From positions 1 to 30,497 of IMG/VR virus record IMGVR_UViG_3300030118_000662: 30,497 nt of DNA. One strand, written 5' to 3'. How positions within the stretch are numbered: position 1 is the stretch's first letter; each line of letters opens with the position of its first letter. The stretch comes from a virus. A program made the translations under genes and the position numbers. This document shows, piece by piece, positions 22,487-29,550 of this stretch. A model generated the notes under the pieces. The model was given only the letters and a program-made list of their open reading frames with translations, made no database searches and was not told the origin of the DNA.

Positions 22487-22743
22487 TTTTGTCTTTTCCT
22501 AGTTTTATTATAAATATCCTTATCAACTTTGCGTGCAGGGCCACCTCTCATATAGCTGTTGACACGAGCCATTGACCATGCAGCCATACTTACATTTCTA
22601 CTTCCACTTGATAAATAGGCACCTTGGCCTTTTCTATATACAGAAGCTAATTCTCCATAGGTAAACCTAGTGCCTTCAGCTTTAGCTCTTAGTGCTTTTT
22701 TTGTTTTTTCGTTTAGTGGACTTCTTCTTTTTTTTTGTGACAT
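22483..22743 (-). CDS. Small basic protein (DUF5824/5872-like)
   Basis: This 86-residue protein has the pattern SPLNEKTKKALRAKAEGTRF, then TYGELASVYRKGQGAYLSSG, then SRNVSMAAWSMARVNSYMRG. The G-E-L-x-x-V-Y-R-K-G-x-G-A-Y and A-W-x-M-A-R-V-N-S segments are typical of a small family I recall from cyanophages and large viruses. Its function is unknown. It overlaps the gene upstream by 62 bases and the next by ATGA. Confidence 0.65.
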   Translation of the reverse strand: MSQKKRRSPLNEKTKKALRAKAEGTRFTYGELASVYRKGQGAYLSSGSRNVSMAAWSMARVNSYMRGGPARKVDKDIYNKTRKRQK

Positions 22744-22906
22744 CTTGGTTTACCCTAGATTTTTGTACAGCTTTAATGTCAATATACTCCCCTTTTCTGT
22801 AAGCCTCTGCAGTTCTCCTTATTTCAGCAGCTTTTGCAGCTCTGTTTTTAGACCCTTTCAGATAATTTTCTGGAATCTTACTCTTCTTCTTCTTTTTTCT
22901 TGGCAT
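22682..22906 (-). CDS. Lysine-rich small protein, 74 residues
   Basis: The protein begins MPRKKKKKSKIPENYLKGSK and ends with several Lys runs (DVTKKKKKSTKRKNKKSTK). The middle (NRAAKAAEIRRTAEAYRKGE) is a plausible amphipathic helix and not low complexity, which argues for a real gene. It is extensively overlapped by genes on either side in other frames. Such a positive charge suggests binding to DNA or to the acidic scaffold or capsid interior. Function unknown. Confidence 0.6.
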   Translation of the reverse strand: MPRKKKKKSKIPENYLKGSKNRAAKAAEIRRTAEAYRKGEYIDIKAVQKSRVNQDVTKKKKKSTKRKNKKSTKS

Positions 22907-22964
22907 TTTTCTTGGGTTTTGTTTTTTTAGCTTCTGACAGCTTTTGTAATAATGTTTTTGCCAT
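22878..22964 (-). CDS. Micro-ORF, 28 residues, Lys/Glu-rich
   Basis: The ATG at 22964 is coupled by TAATG to the micro-ORF upstream. The product starts MAKTLLQKLSEAKKTKPKK and ends in four Glu. An amphipathic start followed by a Lys-rich then acidic end is unusual. It overlaps the start of the 74-residue gene by 29 bases. The coupling supports translation, although at this length the product may not matter by itself and could simply carry ribosomes to the next gene. Confidence 0.4.
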   Translation of the reverse strand: MAKTLLQKLSEAKKTKPKKNAKKKEEEE

Positions 22965-23050
22965 TATTTTTTACCACTTTTTTTTACTTTTTTCTTTTTC
23001 TTGGGTGGTCTACCCATTTTAGAACCATAAGTTCCCTTTCCCATTGGCAT
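22964..23050 (-). CDS. Micro-ORF, 28 residues, Lys-rich
   Basis: An ATG at 23050 opens 28 codons: MPMGKGTYGSKMGRPPKKKK, then KVKKSGKK. The G-K-G-T-Y-G-S-K-x-G-R-P-P pattern recurs, as I recall, in very small proteins of marine phages next to capsid genes. It fills the gap after the head morphogenesis gene and is coupled to the next ORF. Strong basic charge suggests nucleic-acid contact. Confidence 0.5.
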   Translation of the reverse strand: MPMGKGTYGSKMGRPPKKKKKVKKSGKK

Positions 23051-23082
23051 AGTAATTAAAGCAACTAACAATAGTATAACTT

Positions 23083-24258
23083 TTAAATTGCTTTTGGATA
23101 TTTTTTAATTAAATCTTTTAAAGATAATTCTGTTCCATCATCACGAATTATCTGTCGTAGTGCATCTCTTGGACTTTTGTTCTTTTTATTTATCAGGTAA
23201 TTAAAAAAAGGTTTTTTGTTTCCTAATGCTTTTGTTTGCATATCAGGGTTTCTTTTTAACCAATTGGGATAACTTAAATCTTGCGGTACTCTTCCTACCT
23301 CACTTGGTTTTGTAGCAGGAAATCTTCTTCTTAAATCTTCATCATCAATAATAGGAACAGTTGTTGATCTGCAATTAAAATGTTGTGGTGGCATTGGACC
23401 TTTACCATAACGAAATCTTTTTCCATCTAGACTTCCACATAGTGCAGTTGTCCTTGCATCAAGTATGGCTACATATTCATATTTTTTGGTTACTTCCTGA
23501 TTTGATTCATATACAGCATGACTTGCCATTGTTTGTACTTGATTAACTGATGTTCTTACAATTGTAAGAACCTGATTATTTGCTAACCGCATGCCTGTAC
23601 CGCCAGCAAGTGCTTGTGCTCTTGCTGTCATTGCCTGATTTTTACCAAATTGCAATCTACCTCTTAACCTTCTAGCAATTTTAGGTATGGCTTCTCCTTC
23701 TGTTAATCCCACCCTTATTTCCCTTGATATAAATTCAGCTTGTGTTGATGCAATTCCACGAAATGCTTTTTCAATTACCTCCCCGCTTGGTAATGTTATT
23801 GCTGCACCTTTAGCAGTCGTGAGGTTAAATGTTCTGCCAACTTGCGATTCTAGAGTTGGCAGAGTAAGAACATTAATTTTTGTTGGGTCGGTTGTAACTA
23901 AACTTTTTGCAAAATTTGCAGAAACCTTAACTGTATTTACATTTGCAGCTCCTATAGGCAATACTTTTTGTAATTCATTTGATACAAATTCTGTTTGAAA
24001 TATGGCTAATGCTTGTAATTGATCTGTCATATAAGCTGTACCATCAACAGACCAACCTTCTAAACTTTCCTTAAACTGAACCAACATTGACCTTATCCTT
24101 GCAACTGTTGCAGGAGAACTTACTTCATCAATAACAGCTAATTTATTTGTTAAATCTAAAATGACATTATTGTAATTAGTAACTATTTGACGAGCAATCC
24201 GATTGCTATATCTATTTAGGTCAATAGCTTCTCTATAAAAACTTTCTGGAATTGACAT
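23083..24258 (-). CDS. Head morphogenesis protein (Mu F / SPP1 gp7-like)
   Basis: This 391-residue protein contains the Phage_Mu_F domain at about 233-303: IVRTSVNQVQTMASHAVY, then YVAILDARTTALCGSLDGKR, then GPMPPQHFNCRSTTVPI. These Asp/Cys/His/Arg positions are the family's hallmark. The N-terminal part is helical. Such proteins are minor head components that bind the portal and affect DNA ejection. It follows the portal gene with a gap of only three bases, as in SPP1 and Mu. Confidence 0.9.
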   Translation of the reverse strand: MSIPESFYREAIDLNRYSNRIARQIVTNYNNVILDLTNKLAVIDEVSSPATVARIRSMLVQFKESLEGWSVDGTAYMTDQLQALAIFQTEFVSNELQKVLPIGAANVNTVKVSANFAKSLVTTDPTKINVLTLPTLESQVGRTFNLTTAKGAAITLPSGEVIEKAFRGIASTQAEFISREIRVGLTEGEAIPKIARRLRGRLQFGKNQAMTARAQALAGGTGMRLANNQVLTIVRTSVNQVQTMASHAVYESNQEVTKKYEYVAILDARTTALCGSLDGKRFRYGKGPMPPQHFNCRSTTVPIIDDEDLRRRFPATKPSEVGRVPQDLSYPNWLKRNPDMQTKALGNKKPFFNYLINKKNKSPRDALRQIIRDDGTELSLKDLIKKYPKAI

Positions 24259-24261
24259 AAA

Positions 24262-25674
24262 TTACTCTTCATCTTCTTGCTCTGTCTCTTCTGGTGTTTC
24301 TTCTGGTTCATCTTTTTCTACTAATCCACCAGATTGTGTTGATTCAACTTCTTCTTCAACATCAAATTCATCTCCCAATACTTCTCCTTCATGTAATTGT
24401 TTAAGCAATGTTTCTTGTGTAATAGATCCTGATGTATAAAGTTGCAATAAAGCTTGTATCTCTTGTGGCTCTAATCTTTGTGATAAAAAGTCTCTATTAA
24501 CAAAGCAACTTCCTGCTTCAGCATTTATATATTGACCATGAAATTGCAAACAGTTATCAATCATATCTTGCATTTGTTGTGCAACAACCATCATTGTTGA
24601 ATCCCCTTGTGATCTATCAATTCTTTTTGCCTCTGCTGTTTCAGCAGATAACTTTTGTCCTAATACGGCAGCAAGACCTAATTCATTAATTTGATTTGAT
24701 AAAACATCAAGTCTTTTAAATTGTGCATCATAACTTCTCCCAGCTGGTTCTATATATTCTGCTCTGCCTTCTGCAGGAAATGCAATTGCTTCGCCCGGTC
24801 CAGCAGATACTTCTTCTGAATTTTGTGGAAATCCATAAAATGCAAGCATTGGAACTGCTGATATATGTAATTGGTTGTCTAAATCAGATTGAATTTGATA
24901 TGCCTTTAAATTAAGTTCGGCAATATCAGACATTGGTGGCCTTGATTCTAAAAGATTAAATCTATTTGCATATGCAACAGAAAATGGTATCTCTGGCAAA
25001 CTTGTTGTTCCCTCATCAATTTTTAAGAATTTATTATTTTTACCTTTTTGATAAATTTCAAAACCTCCTCTTGTTAAAAAACGTACTTGTTCTACAATTT
25101 TTTCTCCGTATAAACCATCTGGCATTGATACTTTTTCAAGCAATCTCAATTGTGTAAATTTAACCTCCCCATCTATAACTTCAGTTCTGTATCCTAAAAT
25201 GTCTCTCGGAGTATAGGTAACCCAATATGGCCTTCCACCTTGATTATTCTTTGGTGCATCAACTAAAACTCCAACATGTCCATATCTAACCATCTTTCTT
25301 GTAGTTTCATATGTCCAAACATTTAAATCATTTCCTTGCAAATCTACATCAAACAAATGCTCACGTATAGAGTCAGCAGTTTCATTTAATCTGACAGGTT
25401 TTCTTGTAAGCATTCCTGCCAACATTCTTTCTAATCTAAGATAAAACGGAGGACAAACAGACCTTGCTAGTCTGTTGTCATACGATTCATCAATTTCTCT
25501 AGGCTCTTGTGGTAAATAACGTCTGTGTCTTTTACGCATCTGATATGTGCCACCAAGTAAATCTTCTATTAGTAACCAATGTGGCTCTTGTGCAAACCAA
25601 GCAATGTTTGGGTCATTTATTTCTTTTCCTTGAGATTTAGTCTCTCTGTCGTAGTAGTTATAACCTGAGTACAT
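24262..25674 (-). CDS. Portal protein (DUF4055 type)
   Basis: This 470-residue protein matches DUF4055-type portals: HWLLIEDLLGGTYQMRKRHR, then RYLPQEPREIDESYDNRLAR, then RMLAGMLTRKPVRLNETADS, then GRPYWVTYTPRDILGYRTEV, and later QLHISAVPMLAFYGFPQNSE. The C-terminus is a strongly acidic tail with Glu and Asp runs, a common portal feature inside the head. An AT-rich 36-base gap and a TTGGAGC ribosome site precede the ATG. Twelve copies would form the channel that docks the terminase encoded just upstream. Confidence 0.9.
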   Translation of the reverse strand: MYSGYNYYDRETKSQGKEINDPNIAWFAQEPHWLLIEDLLGGTYQMRKRHRRYLPQEPREIDESYDNRLARSVCPPFYLRLERMLAGMLTRKPVRLNETADSIREHLFDVDLQGNDLNVWTYETTRKMVRYGHVGVLVDAPKNNQGGRPYWVTYTPRDILGYRTEVIDGEVKFTQLRLLEKVSMPDGLYGEKIVEQVRFLTRGGFEIYQKGKNNKFLKIDEGTTSLPEIPFSVAYANRFNLLESRPPMSDIAELNLKAYQIQSDLDNQLHISAVPMLAFYGFPQNSEEVSAGPGEAIAFPAEGRAEYIEPAGRSYDAQFKRLDVLSNQINELGLAAVLGQKLSAETAEAKRIDRSQGDSTMMVVAQQMQDMIDNCLQFHGQYINAEAGSCFVNRDFLSQRLEPQEIQALLQLYTSGSITQETLLKQLHEGEVLGDEFDVEEEVESTQSGGLVEKDEPEETPEETEQEDEE

Positions 25675-25710
25675 TTTGCTCCAATGTTTTCTTAAGTGTA
25701 ATAAATAATC

Positions 25711-27048
25711 TTAATAAAGCCTAATTCCTGTCTTACGACCAGCACCCATGTGTAATGGATTAAATAAACGCCAAGTAATGTAACCTAACGCATCATTCAT
25801 GTGATCGTAACCAGCATCTTTATCAGGTTCTCCCTTTTCAGTATAACTTTGAAGTTCAAGACACTCAATTAATTTAGTAGCACTTGAATGAATTTGTAGT
25901 TTAACTTGACCTTTACCATTTTCAAGTAATCGTTGTACTGAATTAACTCTATCTCTTACAGGTGGATTTGCTTTAGGAGATTGATTTGAAAAACCATAAC
26001 TTTCTAAAATTTGGATGTCGGTTTTCGAAGCGTTTGTGCTTCTGTTTCCTCCTGACGCATCAGGATAGACATATATTTTTTGGTTTGGATAGCGTCTTTT
26101 AATTTCTTGAGCAATTGAGTCGGTGTCATGAGATTCTTTAATTTCATCAACCACAAGTAAGCTGTCACCGATAGCAATACCAATTACGCAGTTCATATTC
26201 CCGATGTTAAAATCCAATCCAATTCTTAATGGTTCGTTTGTTATATCTGGCAACGTATCAGTGACATGGACAGTTCGGTTGAAACGATCATAAACTTGTC
26301 CTGTTGTTATATTACAAAACTCTCCGTTTAAATATGCTTGCAATAATCCCTTTTCGTAATTTTCTTCTAATCTTGTAATAAAGTCTTGTGGTAAATGCGG
26401 ATTATCATATGTTCGCATTTTAATTAATTTACGATCTGTTTTCTTTTGTGCTTCGTTACTGCCAAAAGTATTCCACATCCATCTAAATCCTTCAGGTGTA
26501 GATGCGACACCAAACTGTCTTTGATTTCCAGAACGTAATCTTGCAAGTATTCTTGGAAAAGCTCTATCAGCAATAGATGGAGCAACAGTATCTATTTCGT
26601 CTGCGAGTACCCATGCAAGGTTTAGTCCTATAATTCTAGACCAGTTCTCAAAACTTCTACACAATATTCGTGCGTCGCCATCTGGTAAATGCAATAGGTA
26701 TTCAGGAAGAGGAGACTGTCTTTGTGTATATGGGATTCCATAATCTTCTAAAAAAGTTTCGAAATCGTTTTGCCATATATCTCTTATTAATGGTGCAGTT
26801 GGTTCCATAACTGCACCTGTAAATCCTTGATTATTAATAGCTAGTTGTACAGCTTTTGCACATAAACTTCTTGTTTTGCCAGCACCATAACCAGCAGAAA
26901 GCCCAATAATTTGCGTATCTTGGTCATCAACAAATGCAAGTTGGCCGGGATGTAAGTCAGCTTTTATTTTTTCAATGATATCGTCACAACATAAATCAGC
27001 ACCAGTTGTTGACTCTAATATTCTGCCTTCCCTATCAATGATACTCAT
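25711..27048 (-). CDS. terL: Terminase large subunit
   Basis: This 445-residue protein has both TerL domains. The ATPase has a Walker A at residues 52-59 (AGYGAGKT), a Walker B at 146-153 (WVLADEID, catalytic Glu151) and a coupling motif near 182 (VASTPEG). The nuclease has Asp279 (IGLDFNIG), Asp330 (VYPDASGG) and Asp419 (HMNDALGY) in the expected RNase H-like order. It looks fully functional. It starts in an ATGA overlap with the small subunit. The enzyme drives DNA into the prohead and cuts it; the cleavage mode (cos or pac) cannot be told by eye. Confidence 0.95.
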   Translation of the reverse strand: MSIIDREGRILESTTGADLCCDDIIEKIKADLHPGQLAFVDDQDTQIIGLSAGYGAGKTRSLCAKAVQLAINNQGFTGAVMEPTAPLIRDIWQNDFETFLEDYGIPYTQRQSPLPEYLLHLPDGDARILCRSFENWSRIIGLNLAWVLADEIDTVAPSIADRAFPRILARLRSGNQRQFGVASTPEGFRWMWNTFGSNEAQKKTDRKLIKMRTYDNPHLPQDFITRLEENYEKGLLQAYLNGEFCNITTGQVYDRFNRTVHVTDTLPDITNEPLRIGLDFNIGNMNCVIGIAIGDSLLVVDEIKESHDTDSIAQEIKRRYPNQKIYVYPDASGGNRSTNASKTDIQILESYGFSNQSPKANPPVRDRVNSVQRLLENGKGQVKLQIHSSATKLIECLELQSYTEKGEPDKDAGYDHMNDALGYITWRLFNPLHMGAGRKTGIRLY

Positions 27049-27362
27049 AATAGTTGTGCAACTTTTGCCATTGTATTTATACAGCCAAGAGCTATGTGTG
27101 GCTGATTATTTCTTCTTGCATCTTGAGCTAATGTACTAAGTTGCGAAAGAACATCAGCTGTAAATTGCCTTCTGTCAACATCCCAATCTGTTGCCATCAC
27201 TTCGTTTGCAGCACTTATATACTTATCTACTGCTCTTGGTTTGACCCCCCATTCTCTTACCCCATATGCGACAATTTCTGATCGCATAGTATTACGTGCT
27301 TTTAAAGCAGCAACTTTTCTTACTCGCCACTCTACTTCTTTTTTAGTTGATCTTTTTGCCAT
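27045..27362 (-). CDS. terS: Terminase small subunit
   Basis: This 105-residue protein starts with a basic helix (STKKEVEWRVRKVAALKARN), has a helix-turn-helix-like part (RSEIVAYGVREWGVKPRAVD) and a helical end (QFTADVLSQLSTLAQDARRN, then PHIALGCINTMAKVAQLL). Size, helical make-up, an N-terminal DNA-binding segment and overlap with the large subunit by ATGA all fit TerS. It should recognise the packaging site. Its neighbour upstream is a glycosyltransferase, not another packaging gene. Confidence 0.85.
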   Translation of the reverse strand: MAKRSTKKEVEWRVRKVAALKARNTMRSEIVAYGVREWGVKPRAVDKYISAANEVMATDWDVDRRQFTADVLSQLSTLAQDARRNNQPHIALGCINTMAKVAQLL

Positions 27363-27365
27363 TTA

Positions 27366-28244
27366 TTATTCAAAAAGTCTTTTTAGTTCTTTTGAACCAC
27401 TTTTTGGTTGTTTCAGTTGAACTAATCGTAATCCATAATTATCTGTTTTTTGTAAATTTTCCCAATCTATATCTTTTCTTCTTATTAATTGTGTATCAAA
27501 TTTTTGCCAATTATTTTGAATATGATGTTGTGGTCTTTGAAATTTTCTTGTAGTTTCTACAACCTTTGGCCACATTTTTTCTAAACTTCTTGCCATAGTT
27601 AAACGACCATCTCCTTTATAAAGCTGGTCAGTATTACCTCCTTTCATTGTCATTGTGTGCATTTTTTCTATTAAAAATGCATTAAAATTAACAGTGCAAT
27701 ATCCTAATGCAAGTGCTTGTAAACACAAGTCAGTATCTTCGTTATATCTACCACGCCATCTTATATCCAATGAATTATCAATTAACAATGTGGAATATAC
27801 ATGAGCATTTAACTGAAATGGAGGTTGGTTTCGTTTAATAGCAAACGAAACGTAATTTAATCCTGCAATAGCAATATTTGTATATCTATTTGTAAAATCT
27901 TCGCAGCATCTTAAACCAATATTGCCATTAACACGGATACGAGTGTTTTTGTATTTTCTATGAATACTGCGTATATTATCATCCATTATCCAATGTCTTT
28001 TTGCTCCAATTGATTTGCTATGTTCCCAAACAAAATTACGAACAGGAATAGAGCCTTGTCCTAAATTTTTAAATGGTGTAGTAATTATTATTGACGGGTC
28101 GTAATGTTTGGCATATTTATCAAATTCTTGTGGTTCTATAACAAGTTTAAAGTTAACTTTGTCTTTTAATAAAAAGTTAGCTGTCAGGCAAGTATCAGCT
28201 CTGCCTTTTGATATTACATAAACAGGATATTTAGGCTTCTTCAT
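27366..28244 (-). CDS. TET-associated-type glycosyltransferase (TAGT), likely DNA base modification
   Basis: I start at ATG 28244, which has AGGTGG just upstream; an ATG at 28262 would add six residues. The 292-residue product has a GT-A-like fold with YPVYVISKGRADTCLT, VIEPQEFDKYAKHYDP, a metal-site motif HWIMDDN (Asp88, Asp89) and the distinctive RYNEDTDLCLQALALGYCT block (about 167-185), then MHTMTMKGGNTDQLY. This set matches the glycosyltransferases associated with phage TET/JBP base hydroxylases (TAGT). They transfer sugars to hydroxymethylated cytosine. No TET gene is seen within the window. The protein is next to the terminase and a ParB-like gene, a setting described for hypermodification loci. 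I am confident of the family, less so of substrate. Confidence 0.8.
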   Translation of the reverse strand: MKKPKYPVYVISKGRADTCLTANFLLKDKVNFKLVIEPQEFDKYAKHYDPSIIITTPFKNLGQGSIPVRNFVWEHSKSIGAKRHWIMDDNIRSIHRKYKNTRIRVNGNIGLRCCEDFTNRYTNIAIAGLNYVSFAIKRNQPPFQLNAHVYSTLLIDNSLDIRWRGRYNEDTDLCLQALALGYCTVNFNAFLIEKMHTMTMKGGNTDQLYKGDGRLTMARSLEKMWPKVVETTRKFQRPQHHIQNNWQKFDTQLIRRKDIDWENLQKTDNYGLRLVQLKQPKSGSKELKRLFE

Positions 28245-29550
28245 CTTCCACCTCAAATCCAACAGATGTCATATCTCTTCTTTCTTTTTCAGGAAACCAT
28301 ACGGATTCAGATGCCTTTTCTTTAAACTCAAATCCATTTTGTTCACAGAATGTTTTTTTATCTTCATATGATTCAAAATTAACTACTAGCTTTTTAGGGT
28401 CGTCAGATATTTCAAAATCTGGCATACCAATCCATTCTGCAGCATGATCTGTAGATTTAATTTCTGATGCTGGTCTTGTTACATACAACAAGTTCTGCAA
28501 CATCATTTCATCATAGCCGGTACCTAAGAGATCACTTTTTTCCATGATCTCTTTAAGAATATTAGATAAAGCACGATCATCTACCTCGCCTAAATGCGAA
28601 ACTTCATTATCGGCTGTTAGTAACTTAACAGCCTCAATACTATCTGATTCTAAATCTAATTTCAACACAGGCACAGAAGAAAGTCCTAAAGATTGTGCAG
28701 CTTTTACCACTCCATGTCCTGCAAGTATTGTATTATCATTGGCTACAATTACATTTCTGTATATTCCATTATCAGTAATACTTTGTTTTAAATGTTCTAG
28801 TTGGTCTGCAGGATGGGCTTTATAGTTTTTAGGATGTGGTTTTAAATCAGACACAGGCATTTGTCTAATTGTGTAAAAAGAAAATGTATTAAAGTCTAGT
28901 AAGTCAACAATATCTTGATGTAAATCATCAAGATTGGATATAGCACCCAACTCTTCAAGAACTTTGTTTTCATCCCATTCAGACTGTTCTGCAATTTTAT
29001 TATCAGCAATTACATAAGCTTTTTTTTGTTCATCAGTTAAATTTTCTACTATTCTTATGGGCACGTCATCAATTTGCATTTGCTTTGCAGCTTCATATCT
29101 ACCATGGCCAGAAAGAATAGTTTTTTCTTCATCACAAATTATTGGTTGTGTAAAACCAAATTGTTTAATTGACGCAATAATATTTTTGATTTGTTTATCT
29201 GGATGAATTTTTGAATTATTTTTGTATGGTTTTAATTCAGTTAAAGCACATTCTGTTGAAATCACAGCTCCTAAATCCTCCTTGCGTTTTTGCATTTTTT
29301 TAATGTATTTATTATTCATGTCGACATATTTTTCGTCAACATGAAATGCTATTGGGTCAGCGTACCAAGCCTTGATATGTTCTTTGCATCTGACTTTAGC
29401 TCTTTCTAATGTTCCACCAGCATCTTGTAATAACGAATATGATTTTTTACCGTCAGGCCATTTTGTGTGATGTGTCCATTGATGGTCAGAATCAAATTCA
29501 AAAGTATACAGAAGACCATTAAATTCAACATCAAAAACTGAAGCTCCCAT
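28231..29550 (-). CDS. Protein with two ParB/Srx-like domains
   Basis: This 439-residue protein has an N-terminal region of unknown fold (1-95), a first ParB-like domain at about 98-215 (PYKNNSKIHPDKQIKNIIAS, then ILSGHGRYEAAKQM, GHGR at 148-151), a second at about 226-330 (HPKNYKAHPADQLEHLKQSI, then ILAGHGVVKAAQSL, GHGV at 278-281) and a C-terminal domain (WIGMPDFE, then VNFESYEDKKTFCEQ and SVWFPEKERR). In the family the G-x-G-R arginine is part of the active site; it is kept in domain one and replaced by Val in domain two. Similar phage proteins occur beside DNA modification genes. It starts at the UXS stop (TAATG) and overlaps the glycosyltransferase by 14 bases. Confidence 0.82.
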   Translation of the reverse strand: MGASVFDVEFNGLLYTFEFDSDHQWTHHTKWPDGKKSYSLLQDAGGTLERAKVRCKEHIKAWYADPIAFHVDEKYVDMNNKYIKKMQKRKEDLGAVISTECALTELKPYKNNSKIHPDKQIKNIIASIKQFGFTQPIICDEEKTILSGHGRYEAAKQMQIDDVPIRIVENLTDEQKKAYVIADNKIAEQSEWDENKVLEELGAISNLDDLHQDIVDLLDFNTFSFYTIRQMPVSDLKPHPKNYKAHPADQLEHLKQSITDNGIYRNVIVANDNTILAGHGVVKAAQSLGLSSVPVLKLDLESDSIEAVKLLTADNEVSHLGEVDDRALSNILKEIMEKSDLLGTGYDEMMLQNLLYVTRPASEIKSTDHAAEWIGMPDFEISDDPKKLVVNFESYEDKKTFCEQNGFEFKEKASESVWFPEKERRDMTSVGFEVEDEEA

